A stretch of DNA of 64,000 nucleotides from CAZWRK01 sp964635875. GTDB taxonomy: Bacteria > Pseudomonadota > Gammaproteobacteria > Burkholderiales > Aquaspirillaceae. The stretch spans positions 59,027-123,026 of the forward strand of contig CAZWRK010000001.1 of the NCBI GenBank assembly GCA_964635875.1. The letters are read 5' to 3'. This document shows, piece by piece, positions 56,450 through 64,000 of this stretch (the stretch's first letter is position 1; each line of letters opens with the position of its first letter). Position numbers and translations under genes: made by a program. The notes below the pieces were generated by a model. The model was not told the origin of the DNA and did no database searches. It worked only from the letters and a program-made list of their open reading frames with translations.

Positions 56450-57897
56450 TAGCGTCCCGCGAGGCTCGTCGTGCTGAAGCCGGCGACCATCGGAGCGTAC
56501 AACACGTCGCCGCCGTTCTTGGCGACGATATCCGCTTCGACAAGTCCCTTGTTTTCGTACTCGGCCCCCTTCACGTAGAGGTCGACCTTGAGGAGTTCCA
56601 GCAGCGTCCGCACGTGATCATCCTGCATCAGGTGGATCGCGTCGGCAAACGGCTCCAGAAGCTGCCCCCGAATACTTTCGGTCACAATCGGTCGCCCGTC
56701 ACCCTTCAGCCGCCGTACGCTGGCATCGCTGTTATACGCAACGATTAGGTGCGTGCCGAGCCGCCGGGCGTAGCGCAGCGTTTCGACGTGGCCCGGGTGC
56801 ATCAGGTCGAAGCAACCGTTGGTGAACACGATCTTGGGGTGACCGGTCCGCCGCAGACGTTGCACATAGTCGATCAGCGCGTGCTGATTCATGTGCTTCG
56901 ACTGCGGTTGGTTCTTTCGGTAGACGTGGTCGAGAACCTCGTCCCGGCTGACGACGGCCGTCAGCGGCTTCTGGACCGCCAAGCCAGCGGCCAGATTGGC
57001 GTCGTGTACCCAGCTATGCGACATAACGCAATGCGAATCAGTAGACAAACGCGACGCAACAAGCGCCGCCAAAAACGTATCACCAGCACCAACAGCACAG
57101 ACGGACGGCTTCGCCGTGGTCGTGACGAACTTGGGCTTTTCGCAGACGGTATGGGCGTAGGCCGCACCGTGTTCACGGCAGGTCACGATACAGGTAACAC
57201 CCAGCAGCTGTCGAATCGCCGCGGCAGCGTCGAGTGCCTGCGTCGGCTTGTCGTCCGACATGTTCGCCGGGCTGATATGACCACGTGACCGTAAGTACGC
57301 CAACGCCTCGGCCAGATTCGGCGTCAGTGTGATGTCGTAATCCCCGCCCGGCGCACCGTACTCGGAAAACTGGTCGGGCTTCGTGTCAATCACGAGCTTC
57401 TTACGCGAGCAGAGTTTCAGTAACTCCTGCCGCACGCAATCCAACGTGCCCTTGTCGTAGTCCGAAATCGCGACAATCTCGACCTCGGCGTCGTGGAGGG
57501 CCGCGTCAACCGTGCTGAGCAGTCCTGCAGGGTCCACCTTATACGGTATCTCGTCATCCACACGGAGTAATTGCTGAGAATCGGACATCACCCGCGTCTT
57601 GACGATCGTCGACTTCCCGCCGATCAGCAGCCGCGGCCAGATGGGATACTTCTTCTGGGCGTCGACAAGCAGGTTGTGTACGCGCTTGCCGGCTTCGTCG
57701 TTGGAGACGACGCCGATCAGTTGCGTCTGCACGCCCATCGCCGCCAGATTCAGGGCGACGTTCGCCGCCCCGCCGGGAAAGTCCTGAATCTCGCGAGAAC
57801 GCACGATCGGCGTTCCTGCCTCGGCCGCGACCTTGGACGCTTCGCCCAGGATATATCGGTCGAGCAGTACGTCTCCTACAACCAAACAGCTCTTCAT
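56449..57897 (-). CDS. hldE: HldE-like bifunctional heptose kinase/adenylyltransferase
   Basis: 482 residues, full length for the family. The N-terminal PfkB-type kinase has PGGAANVALNLA (41-52) and GAGDTF (270-275); the C-terminal cytidylyltransferase-like domain has FTNGCFDLMHPGH (358-370), YVKGAEY and a closing GGDVLYAPMVAGFSTTSL. The pathway makes ADP-heptose for LPS core. In a phage it might feed glycosylation or alter the host envelope. A terminator hairpin precedes it. Confidence 0.8.
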   Translation of the reverse strand: MKSCLVVGDVLLDRYILGEASKVAAEAGTPIVRSREIQDFPGGAANVALNLAAMGVQTQLIGVVSNDEAGKRVHNLLVDAQKKYPIWPRLLIGGKSTIVKTRVMSDSQQLLRVDDEIPYKVDPAGLLSTVDAALHDAEVEIVAISDYDKGTLDCVRQELLKLCSRKKLVIDTKPDQFSEYGAPGGDYDITLTPNLAEALAYLRSRGHISPANMSDDKPTQALDAAAAIRQLLGVTCIVTCREHGAAYAHTVCEKPKFVTTTAKPSVCAVGAGDTFLAALVASRLSTDSHCVMSHSWVHDANLAAGLAVQKPLTAVVSRDEVLDHVYRKNQPQSKHMNQHALIDYVQRLRRTGHPKIVFTNGCFDLMHPGHVETLRYARRLGTHLIVAYNSDASVRRLKGDGRPIVTESIRGQLLEPFADAIHLMQDDHVRTLLELLKVDLYVKGAEYENKGLVEADIVAKNGGDVLYAPMVAGFSTTSLAGR

Positions 57898-57943
57898 TGC
57901 TATCGATCCGACTCCGCAGACACGTTAGAACTTGAAAACGCTA

Positions 57944-57967
57944 CCGCAGCGGCTGGAACCGCTGCGG
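57944..57967 (-). terminator. Terminator-like hairpin
   Basis: CCGCAGCGG pairs with CCGCTGCGG around a 6-nt loop; the minus strand then reads TAGCGTTTTC. It lies between the divergent HldE-like and HNH genes and would stop leftward transcription from 58712. The HNH gene seems to have landed between that gene and its terminator. Confidence 0.5.
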
Positions 57968-57999
57968 CAGCAGGAACCACCTATTACGGAGGCGGAACC

Positions 58000-58728
58000 A
58001 TGCCAGATCATAAGGCAGCAGCGCGCGATCGTGCACGCAGAAAATCGCGGATCGCAGCCGGTCTTTGCGGAAATTGCGGGAAGAACCCAATAACCGACAA
58101 GGTCACGTGTCAAAGCTGTTTGAACGTCATCGCGACTCGCGTTGCGAAACTAAAACAGCAAAAGGCGTGCATACAGTGCGCGCGTCCGCGCAAGCACGGG
58201 GTGTACTGCAAAGCGTGCCAACAGAAACGTAATGCACGAGTACAGACACTAAAGCGACAGGCCGAGCAGGCCGCAAAGTGCAACGTATGCAGAAAGGCGA
58301 CACCGACACGCGGGCTAAAAACATGCAGACGTTGCCGCAAACGCGGCATCAAAAATACAGTTACCTGGAAAACCAATAAGCTAGTCGCAGGTCTGTGCGC
58401 AATTTGCGGTAGTGGAAAACTGCACGACAAATCGCGGTGTCAGAAATGCATCAATAAGCAGGGCGACAAGCGGCGACAGCTTCGCGAAGCCGTTCTGGAC
58501 GCATACGGACGCGTTTGCCGCTGCTGCGGCGAGACTGAAGAAGCATTTCTCCAGATCGACCACATTCGCGGCGGCGGACGACAACACTTAAAGCAAATAG
58601 GTACCGCCTTTTATGCGTGGCTAAAACGTCACAACTTCCCTGACGGCTTCCAGACGCTGTGCTGCAACTGCAATTTTGCCAAAGCACAACGCGGCATCTG
58701 CCCGCATCAGCTTAATCGCCCCAGTTGA
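58000..58728 (+). CDS. HNH homing-type endonuclease with zinc fingers (242 aa)
   Basis: ATG at 58000 has GGAGG upstream. Five or six CxxC units run from residue 20 to 150 (CGNCGK, CQSC, CIQCARP, CKACQQK, CNVCRK, CAICGS), then an HNH CRCCGETEEAFLQIDHIRG with GFQTLCCNCNFAKAQ and CPH. It is rightward among leftward genes, overlaps the neighbouring 58712 gene by 17 bases and looks AT-richer than its surroundings, which suggests insertion. Its C-terminus is related to 29645-30199. Confidence 0.75.
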   Translation: MPDHKAAARDRARRKSRIAAGLCGNCGKNPITDKVTCQSCLNVIATRVAKLKQQKACIQCARPRKHGVYCKACQQKRNARVQTLKRQAEQAAKCNVCRKATPTRGLKTCRRCRKRGIKNTVTWKTNKLVAGLCAICGSGKLHDKSRCQKCINKQGDKRRQLREAVLDAYGRVCRCCGETEEAFLQIDHIRGGGRQHLKQIGTAFYAWLKRHNFPDGFQTLCCNCNFAKAQRGICPHQLNRPS

Positions 58729-59515
58729 AGCCAATGTTGACGCCGTGAACGGTAACCGCCTTCGGAAGCTGGAACTCCCCATTCACGAAGTGCGTATGTT
58801 TAGAGATCGGCGGCGATTCCGCAATCAGATCGCCCTGCTCGCCGAGCACGAAGATATCGAGGTAAGGCTGCGGCTGGCCGTTGACGACGCTGGCATGTAC
58901 CGTCCCGACGCCCGGCAACGGCATCTTCTTGGTGATCAGCACTTCGGCGAGGTCCAACGCCACCGGCGCGTCGAGCTGCAGCCACGTCAGTACCTGACCG
59001 CGTTCCGAAGCCGTAAACGAGATCGTGACATGAATCTGGTCGGGCGGTAACGCTTGGGTGCCGTGCGGGACTTCCGGCGCCGCGGGCTCCGGCGGCGGAG
59101 CGTCCGCCTTGGGCGGCTTGTCGGCCTTCTTGGTACGGGTTTTCTTGGCCTTCGGCTCCGGTACCGGCTTCCCGTTCGCCTTGAGGTCTTCGACCAAAAT
59201 GTCGGCCAGCGGCACCAGCGGCGCCCCGGGAGTTTCGAGCCCCATGTACGTAACGTACAGGTCCAGCGCGGCGACCCGCTCCGTCGGCGTGAAAGCGGTA
59301 TCGCCCTTGGTCGGCATATAGAAGTTAAGCACCTCCAACGCCGTCGGAGCGTCGAAGCGTTGTGCCTTCCGCTCCAAATACAGAGCGAACGTCAGGTCCG
59401 GCGCAAACCGGACGATGTCGATATAGTCGGCCAGCAGATCGAGTTGCTGCGGGACCGTCAGGGCGAACTTGGAGACAAACTGCTGCAGCAGATCGGAGTT
59501 AGTGACTTGGCTCAT
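58712..59515 (-). CDS. Unknown protein with Lys/Pro/Ala linker (267 aa)
   Basis: Helical N-terminal domain (DLLQQFVSKFALTVPQQLDL and on), a Lys/Thr/Pro/Ala linker (PKAKKTRTKKADKPPKADAP) and a beta-rich C-terminal domain. Start ATG at 59515. It overlaps the HNH gene tail to tail. No family is recognised. Confidence 0.6.
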   Translation of the reverse strand: MSQVTNSDLLQQFVSKFALTVPQQLDLLADYIDIVRFAPDLTFALYLERKAQRFDAPTALEVLNFYMPTKGDTAFTPTERVAALDLYVTYMGLETPGAPLVPLADILVEDLKANGKPVPEPKAKKTRTKKADKPPKADAPPPEPAAPEVPHGTQALPPDQIHVTISFTASERGQVLTWLQLDAPVALDLAEVLITKKMPLPGVGTVHASVVNGQPQPYLDIFVLGEQGDLIAESPPISKHTHFVNGEFQLPKAVTVHGVNIGFNWGD

Positions 59516-60551
59516 CGGCCTCAATTCCAGGGAAGTAGTTACGCATGGTCCCGGTCGACGCCCACATGCGGCGTCCGGCCCGAGCATTCAAGTAAGCCGC
59601 CGTCAGGCCGTGGTCGCCCAGCAGCAGACGCTGCGGATAAGCAAACGTGCGGCGTATCGCCAGCGATACGGCCTTGGCGTTGACGTTGTCATACGTCCGG
59701 ATCACGCCTTCGGTACGCTCCTGCACTTCAGCCGGTAGCGTATAGTCTTCGCGGACGATGAAAAGCTGCCGGTGTTCGAGATGCCAGCACCGCTCCCACG
59801 GTTCGACCGTGGTGTACAGCACCGAACCGAGCGGCTGAATCTTCTCCACCGTCTCGCGGCGTTTCTCGCACATCTTGGCCAGTACGCCCTGCAACCGGGT
59901 CGTGATCGCCAGCATTTGCTGGGGCGGGCGACGCTGAAACACGTCTGTCAGCGTGAGCACGCCGTGGTCCGGAACCTTGCGGGTCGCCGCTTCGTAGCAC
60001 TCCGGAGTATCGAGCAGCGGGACGTTGAACTCGTGGCGACGTTCGATCAGCCGCACCGCCGCGGTCACCTGCCGTCCGTCGAGATCAAGGCGTACGGTTC
60101 GCCGCCGACCCCTACGCGGCTCAGCCTCGTTGACCACTTCATGGCTGAGGTCGATCTCCGTCTGCGGTGCTTCATCGAGCAAATTCAGCCGACCCAGCAG
60201 GTTGGTGTAAAGCGTGGCAATCCGGCGTGCGTAGCAGTACGGACAGATCAGCGTCTGCTTGCAGAACATCGTCTGCTGGGCGACTTCCGCGAATGGCGGC
60301 CGGCAATTGAGCAAGAACCGCAACCGCTCCCGGGCAACTTCTTCCAGCGGCGAATTATGCGGCCGCCAGCCGTGCTCGAAGAGCTGCTCGGCAGCGTGTC
60401 GCCAGCGTACAGCCAGCAAGTTCATCGCATCATAGAGTTCGCGATCGGAGCTGACCGGCCGCGTCGTCGGCGACAATACGGCTTCGCGAGCCGTCATGAT
60501 CGCCGCCGCCCGATAGGGTCGACGGTACGTGAATTTAACGGCAGGGATCAT
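59499..60551 (-). CDS. Zinc-binding protein resembling replication initiators (350 aa)
   Basis: The segment FCKQTLICPYCYARR (C97, C103, C106, plus C83) resembles the zinc motif of some rolling-circle or plasmid Rep proteins. The remaining 240 residues are charged alpha/beta with an Arg-rich middle (EPRRGRRRTVRLDLDGRQV). It may bind DNA as an initiator or regulator. The Rep comparison is weak. Confidence 0.4.
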   Translation of the reverse strand: MIPAVKFTYRRPYRAAAIMTAREAVLSPTTRPVSSDRELYDAMNLLAVRWRHAAEQLFEHGWRPHNSPLEEVARERLRFLLNCRPPFAEVAQQTMFCKQTLICPYCYARRIATLYTNLLGRLNLLDEAPQTEIDLSHEVVNEAEPRRGRRRTVRLDLDGRQVTAAVRLIERRHEFNVPLLDTPECYEAATRKVPDHGVLTLTDVFQRRPPQQMLAITTRLQGVLAKMCEKRRETVEKIQPLGSVLYTTVEPWERCWHLEHRQLFIVREDYTLPAEVQERTEGVIRTYDNVNAKAVSLAIRRTFAYPQRLLLGDHGLTAAYLNARAGRRMWASTGTMRNYFPGIEADEPSH

Positions 60552-61114
60552 TTGTTGTAGATTTCCAGTACGCGGCCACGCGGATGAGCCCGACGTTCGT
60601 CGGACTCGCCGAGGAGGTTACCGCACATAATTGACTGCGCGGCATCCTCGGCGTCATCCGCCGTGAACTGCCAGCCGATCACCTGTTCGAGCTGCTCGCG
60701 GGGAACAGGAACATCGGAGAGCCGCACAAAATAGGTACCCTGACCCAGATTCGATAGCACGCCGCCGAGGATCGGCACCACGTGCCGCAGTAACTCCGGC
60801 GGCAGTTCGACGGCGGTAATCCGCAGCACGTCGAAGAACATGATGGGCGGTACGACGCCCTCTCTAATGATCGATTGCGTTACCGAGTAGAAATCGGGCC
60901 AGAGCTTCGCCACGCATTTATCCGGCTCGATTCCGGCGATCATCGCCTGGGTACCGAGAAAGCGCTCGCAGGCGATGATGCCGGCGAATTCCTTCGGATA
61001 ATCGGCGTCGGGAGTGTCGGCGTAGCCGACGTTCACCGTAATGTTCTGCAAGAGACCGCTGTCGCTCATCCGCATGGGGAGCGGATACGACGCGTGCAAT
61101 ACGACATAGGCCAT
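60548..61114 (-). CDS. Unknown protein (188 aa)
   Basis: Alpha/beta protein opening MAYVVLHASYPLPMRMSDSG, with PPIMFFDVLRITAVELPPEL in the middle and a charged end. It starts the leftward transcript from the divergent promoter region at 61115-61228, where an inverted copy of the 16-bp element lies 12 bases upstream. Function unknown. Confidence 0.6.
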   Translation of the reverse strand: MAYVVLHASYPLPMRMSDSGLLQNITVNVGYADTPDADYPKEFAGIIACERFLGTQAMIAGIEPDKCVAKLWPDFYSVTQSIIREGVVPPIMFFDVLRITAVELPPELLRHVVPILGGVLSNLGQGTYFVRLSDVPVPREQLEQVIGWQFTADDAEDAAQSIMCGNLLGESDERRAHPRGRVLEIYNK

Positions 61115-61125
61115 GAGGCGCTACC

Positions 61126-61141
61126 GATGTTATTGGAAACA
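61126..61141 (-). repeat. Dispersed TGTT-N6-AAC element, inverted copy
   Basis: Minus strand TGTTTCCAATAACATC in the divergent gap upstream of 60548-61114, which fits an operator or promoter role. Confidence 0.5.
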
Positions 61142-61151
61142 GGTAATCAGC

Positions 61152-61180
61152 TTGCACAAAGCAAAACTGGCCTTTAGGTT
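61152..61180 (+). promoter_or_regulatory. Possible rightward promoter
   Basis: TTGCAC (61152-61157), 17-bp spacer, TAGGTT (61175-61180), 49 bases before the ATG at 61229. The -10 is weak. Confidence 0.35.
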
Positions 61181-61228
61181 TTCCCGGGTCGAAGATCGTC
61201 CATGCTAGCACACAGGAGCAAATTGCCC

Positions 61229-61858
61229 ATGACCACCGCTGCGAATTCCACTAGCCTGAAACCCGCTGCACGTCCGACGCGTGTGTACGTCATCGGCGAC
61301 ATCGAGGAAGCCAAGATCAGTGCGGGTATCTTGTCGAAAGAAGGCTACGCAGCGCGTGCCGTCGACGGCGAGTTGTCCGCAGACGAGTTGGCCTGGGTAG
61401 ACGCCGCCGACGCGATCATGCTCGTCTTCGGTGACTACGACACGGCCGCGATCGAAGCACTGGGCGTGCCCTGCTACAACGACCTCGGAGATTTGCGACG
61501 CGAACACGGCCCGACGCTGGAAGGCGACCCCCGCTTCTACGGCATCCTGCGTGAGATGGGCCAGCTGCACGCCAAGAAGAACCGCGATTACGGAACCGAT
61601 CACGACCCCCTGGCCAACGTCCGCGCCGCCGAACAGTACATGATCCCGGCGTGGATCGCCGCCCTCAACCGCGAGCACGACAAAACCGTCCGTCTGCAGA
61701 GCTTCATCCGGAAGCGAACCTTGGCGAACGAGGGCGTGGAAGACTCCCTGGTCGACAAGGCGAATTACTCGGTTATCGCCCTAATCCTGTTCAGGGAGTG
61801 CAAGGATGCACCGTTCGCGATCCAAGACGCGGCCCGAGATGCACGTGGTCCTCAGTGA
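61229..61858 (+). CDS. DUF1599-like nucleotide-modification-associated protein (209 aa)
   Basis: The N-terminal 85 residues look like a Rossmann-type nucleoside-binding part (RVYVIGDIEEAKISAGILSK). The C-terminal 110 carry KKNRDYG at 116-122 and EDSLVDKANYSVIAL at 171-185, the pattern I recall for DUF1599 proteins. These occur with base-modification genes in phages, so this may help make or salvage a modified nucleotide. ATG at 61229 has AGGAG upstream. Confidence 0.55.
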   Translation: MTTAANSTSLKPAARPTRVYVIGDIEEAKISAGILSKEGYAARAVDGELSADELAWVDAADAIMLVFGDYDTAAIEALGVPCYNDLGDLRREHGPTLEGDPRFYGILREMGQLHAKKNRDYGTDHDPLANVRAAEQYMIPAWIAALNREHDKTVRLQSFIRKRTLANEGVEDSLVDKANYSVIALILFRECKDAPFAIQDAARDARGPQ

Positions 61859-62576
61859 CCAGCATATTCCGTATCACGACAAGACCATCGAAGCGATGAC
61901 CTTGTCTTTCATCAAGGAGCACCGCCCGGCAGCTATCCACCTGCTGGGCGATATCCTTGACTTCTACCAGCTGAGCCGGTTCGACAAAGACCCGGCACGC
62001 GTCACACAGGTCGCCAGCGACTTGGAAGACGCCCAGTTGTACTTCAATCGGATCCGCAAAGTCGCCCCGCGGACGCCGATCATCTACAGCCTCGGCAACC
62101 ACGAGATTCGGTTTCGGCGTTTTCTGCACGCCAACGCCAAGGAACTCGCCGGGCTGGATTGCTTGGACTTCAAGCAGCTGCTGAACCTGCAGCACTTCAA
62201 CATCAAGCTCGTCGACGAGATGCACCCGTACTACGTCGGGAAGCTCCTCTTCACGCACGGCGAGGTCGTCCGCAAGTGGTCGGCGGCCTCGGCCCGCGGC
62301 AACTACGAGAAGTTCGGCGGCAACGTCATCTGCGGACACGTGCATCGCCTGGGAGCCTTCTATCACACGACGATGGAAGGCAGCTACGGTGCTTGGGAAA
62401 ACGGCTGCCTCTGCACGCTGAAGCCCGAGTACATGATCGCCCCTGACTGGCAGAACGGATGGTCGGTGGTTTGGAAGATGCCCAACGGCTACTTCCACGT
62501 CGACCAAATCTGCGTGGTCAAGAACCAGTACGTCTACCAAGGGAAGCTGAAGCGAGCGAAGCGCATCATTCGCTAG
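61806..62576 (+). CDS. Calcineurin-like metallophosphoesterase (256 aa)
   Basis: Metal-binding motifs are LSDQH (D18, H20), LGDI (D49), GNHE at 97-100, FTHGE, and CGHVH near residue 177. It would hydrolyse phosphodiesters or phosphomonoesters with two metal ions. GGGAG precedes the ATG at 61806; an internal ATG at 61839 is also possible. It overlaps the upstream gene by 53 bases. Substrate unknown. Confidence 0.7.
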   Translation: MHRSRSKTRPEMHVVLSDQHIPYHDKTIEAMTLSFIKEHRPAAIHLLGDILDFYQLSRFDKDPARVTQVASDLEDAQLYFNRIRKVAPRTPIIYSLGNHEIRFRRFLHANAKELAGLDCLDFKQLLNLQHFNIKLVDEMHPYYVGKLLFTHGEVVRKWSAASARGNYEKFGGNVICGHVHRLGAFYHTTMEGSYGAWENGCLCTLKPEYMIAPDWQNGWSVVWKMPNGYFHVDQICVVKNQYVYQGKLKRAKRIIR

Positions 62577-62585
62577 GAGGCGGCG

Positions 62586-62833
62586 ATGCGGATCAAGCTG
62601 TTCGAGCGGTACTGGAATCTTGTGAAGGTTCACATGCCGACCAAATTCGGTCTTTGTGATCCGCCCGATAAGCCCGGGAAGAAAATCCGTATCTGCCGGT
62701 CGCTACGCGGCAAAGACGAATTGGAGATTCTCATTCACGAGATGCTCCACGCCTGCGACTTCCACAAAGACGAGCCGTGGGTGAAGACCACCGCCAACGA
62801 TATCAGCAACGTGCTTTGGCGGCTCGGCTACCG
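62586..62833 (+). CDS. Zincin-like metalloprotease fold, 3' end lost in the gap
   Basis: Eighty-two residues are visible before the N run. The metal motif is H51-E-M-L-H55 in IHEMLHACDFH, the HExxH signature of zinc proteases (SprT- or ImmA-type in phages). ATG at 62586 is preceded by AGGAGG. Without the rest, active-site completion and substrate cannot be judged. Confidence 0.5.
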
Positions 62834-62933
62834 NNNNNNNNNNNNNNNNNNNNNNNNNNNNNNNNNNNNNNNNNNNNNNNNNNNNNNNNNNNNNNNNNNN
62901 NNNNNNNNNNNNNNNNNNNNNNNNNNNNNNNNN
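62834..62933. other. Assembly gap (100 N)
   Basis: Exactly 100 N, the usual filler for a scaffold join of unknown size. Gene orientation changes from plus to minus across it, so the sequences on either side may not be contiguous. Confidence 0.95.
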
Positions 62934-63347
62934 CTCGGCTTCATCGTCGTCGAGCACCTTGGGAGCCCACTCGCGGATCACCGCCATTTCTTCTTTCGTT
63001 TCGACCAGATCGAGAAACTCGTGCTCGTAACGGTCGTGGTGCCAGCCGTCAAAGCTACTGCGAAAATCCACACGGTTAAGTTCGGCCGCGCGCTTATCGG
63101 CTGCTTCTTCGCTGTAGAACAGTTCGATGCTGCCGTAACCGTCGTTTGTGTAGGCACCCTCGTCGCTATTATCGATCGCCGGGCTGCTGACCATGTAGAC
63201 GGTCTTGGGCGTCGGCATCTGGAGCCGATCCTCGGGCAACACCACGCCGGCGAGCTCTGCCGCGCGGGCCTCGAACGCACCCCATGTCAGAAACGTACCC
63301 AGGCCGCCGAGAAAGCCTCGGCGGCCTTGCTTCATTTGCTTAGCCAT
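62934..63347 (-). CDS. Protein with Tat-like signal peptide, 3' end lost in the gap
   Basis: 138 residues are visible; the start ATG at 63347 overlaps the stop of the next gene upstream. The N-terminus MAKQMKQGRRGFLGGLGTFL with a hydrophobic segment and EARAAELAG matches a twin-arginine signal (RRxFL) and possible cleavage after ARA. The remaining part is acidic and ordered. An exported phage protein might act at the envelope. Confidence 0.5.
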
Positions 63348-63844
63348 CAGTCGGAAACCTTTTCCATCGGCTGAAGGACGATCATGCCGCCGACGTAGGC
63401 GACAAGTTGGTAACCGCGTCCGGCGGCATGCATGATGATCTCCTGTCCGTCGAGATCGCGGGCAGGCGGTTCCACCGCCGTCATTTCGGGACGGATCGCC
63501 GATGGTGGGCGGCCTTGCCCATTCATGAAGGGGGCGAGGGACATGCACCCAATGTAGTCTTGCAGCGTAGGAATGTGGCCCCCGAAATCCTCTCGGCAGT
63601 GCTGCTCTCCGATATCGCGAACTGATACTTCCTTGCCGTCACTGTTCGTGATCGTTTTGCCGAAGACCTTCTCGAGGATGCCGTCGGGGCCGATTGCAAA
63701 CGCATGATGGTACAGCACGCGGTGCCGATTGTCGGCAATCACGCTCTTCGAAGAGTCGAGAAATTCGTGCAAAGCTAGATAGTCGGACGCCTTGCCGCCG
63801 AAACGGCGGGCACTACTTTCTGCGTGGACAGTAGCCTTCGACAT
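63347..63844 (-). CDS. DUF6915-like protein (165 aa)
   Basis: The order HAESSARRFGGKASDYLALH, HRVLYHHAFAIG, KTITNSDGKEVSVRDIGEQH and GGHIPTLQDYI matches the small family I remember as DUF6915, present in phages. The C-terminal half is Pro/Gly/Val-rich. Function unknown. Confidence 0.5.
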   Translation of the reverse strand: MSKATVHAESSARRFGGKASDYLALHEFLDSSKSVIADNRHRVLYHHAFAIGPDGILEKVFGKTITNSDGKEVSVRDIGEQHCREDFGGHIPTLQDYIGCMSLAPFMNGQGRPPSAIRPEMTAVEPPARDLDGQEIIMHAAGRGYQLVAYVGGMIVLQPMEKVSD

Positions 63845-63847
63845 TCA

Positions 63848-64000
63848 TTAAGTCCTAATGTCCGGAGAACCACGCGCTCGCCAGATGACGAGCGCTGCTT
63901 TGTAGAAAGTCTCGTAGGTCGTGTATCGCAACACGCCCCACGTCTTCTCGTCCGTGTCACGAAGCCAGCCGTCCAGCTCGATCACGTCCGGGATAGTCGG
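63848..64000 (-). CDS. C-terminal end of an unknown protein
   Basis: A 50-residue reading frame (PTIPDVIELDGWLRDTDEKT and on) enters from beyond the right edge and stops with TAA at 63848, just before the DUF6915-like start at 63844. The frame is preferred because it has no stops and ends next to that ATG. Confidence 0.5.
   Translation of the reverse strand, partial: PTIPDVIELDGWLRDTDEKTWGVLRYTTYETFYKAALVIWRARGSPDIRT

Noticed and set aside
1..64000. CRISPR arrays, insertion sequences, tRNA genes
   Set aside because: No regularly spaced repeats, transposase genes or cloverleaf structures were seen on either strand.

Overview
The window looks like part of the genome of a large, GC-rich, tailed double-stranded DNA bacteriophage, probably a metagenome scaffold, because it contains a run of 100 N at 62834-62933. 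Genes are short to medium, tightly packed and often overlap by 1-30 bases. Nearly all lie on the minus strand; the exceptions are 7624-8988, 58000-58728 and 61229-62833. There is a phage portal protein (18661-20637) and a full phage replication and recombination set. No ribosomal protein genes, metabolic housekeeping operons, tRNAs or CRISPR arrays were seen. The host cannot be named from the sequence.

Layout. 1-2601: small zinc-binding, membrane and thioredoxin-like proteins. 2615-7401: two large Gly/Ala/Pro-rich proteins with glycine-zipper hydrophobic segments, probably virion or membrane-interacting. 7624-9484: a convergent pair of unknown function. 9609-17556: an accessory stretch of small unknown proteins, including three tandem paralogs, an acetyltransferase, a thymidylate kinase and a degenerate (p)ppGpp-hydrolase-like HD protein. 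17630-21918: glycosyltransferase, portal and associated proteins. 21975-25875: a leftward operon whose 3' end carries an RNA matching the L1 stalk of 23S rRNA, followed by a strong terminator. 25869-33318: DnaQ-like proteins, a DNA methyltransferase, a ParB-like protein, a RuvC-like resolvase, an HNH endonuclease and a Nudix hydrolase. 33354-38425: a second glycosyltransferase and unknown proteins. 38422-57897: the replication and recombination core, then an HldE-like enzyme. 58000-64000: a second HNH endonuclease, unknown proteins, a nucleotide-modification-associated protein, two metal-dependent hydrolases, the assembly gap, and a Tat-like and a DUF6915-like protein.

How the genes work together. 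The DnaB-like helicase, the TOPRIM primase and a family A polymerase fused to a uracil-DNA-glycosylase-like domain would copy the genome, with a putative ssDNA-binding protein. A RecA/UvsX-like recombinase, SbcC/SbcD-like (gp46/gp47-like) nuclease subunits, an SF2 helicase and a RuvC-like resolvase would carry out recombination-dependent replication and end processing. Thymidylate kinase, Nudix and DUF1599-like proteins would adjust nucleotide pools. HldE plus two glycosyltransferases suggest phage-directed sugar modification.

The most unusual features are RNA and regulatory elements. They are: the L1-stalk mimic at 22034-22115; a candidate antisense small RNA at about 51085-51149 between two opposed sigma70-like promoters; a 16-bp TGTT-N6-AAC element dispersed at gene junctions; a GCGTCATAT promoter-like motif before three leftward gene groups; and three terminators sharing one tail sequence. 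At protein level, an FG-repeat tail on the putative ssDNA-binding protein and a shared N-terminal V-x-L-G-E-[IL]-P-P motif in three otherwise unrelated proteins stand out. All positions and motifs were read by eye; no database search was run.
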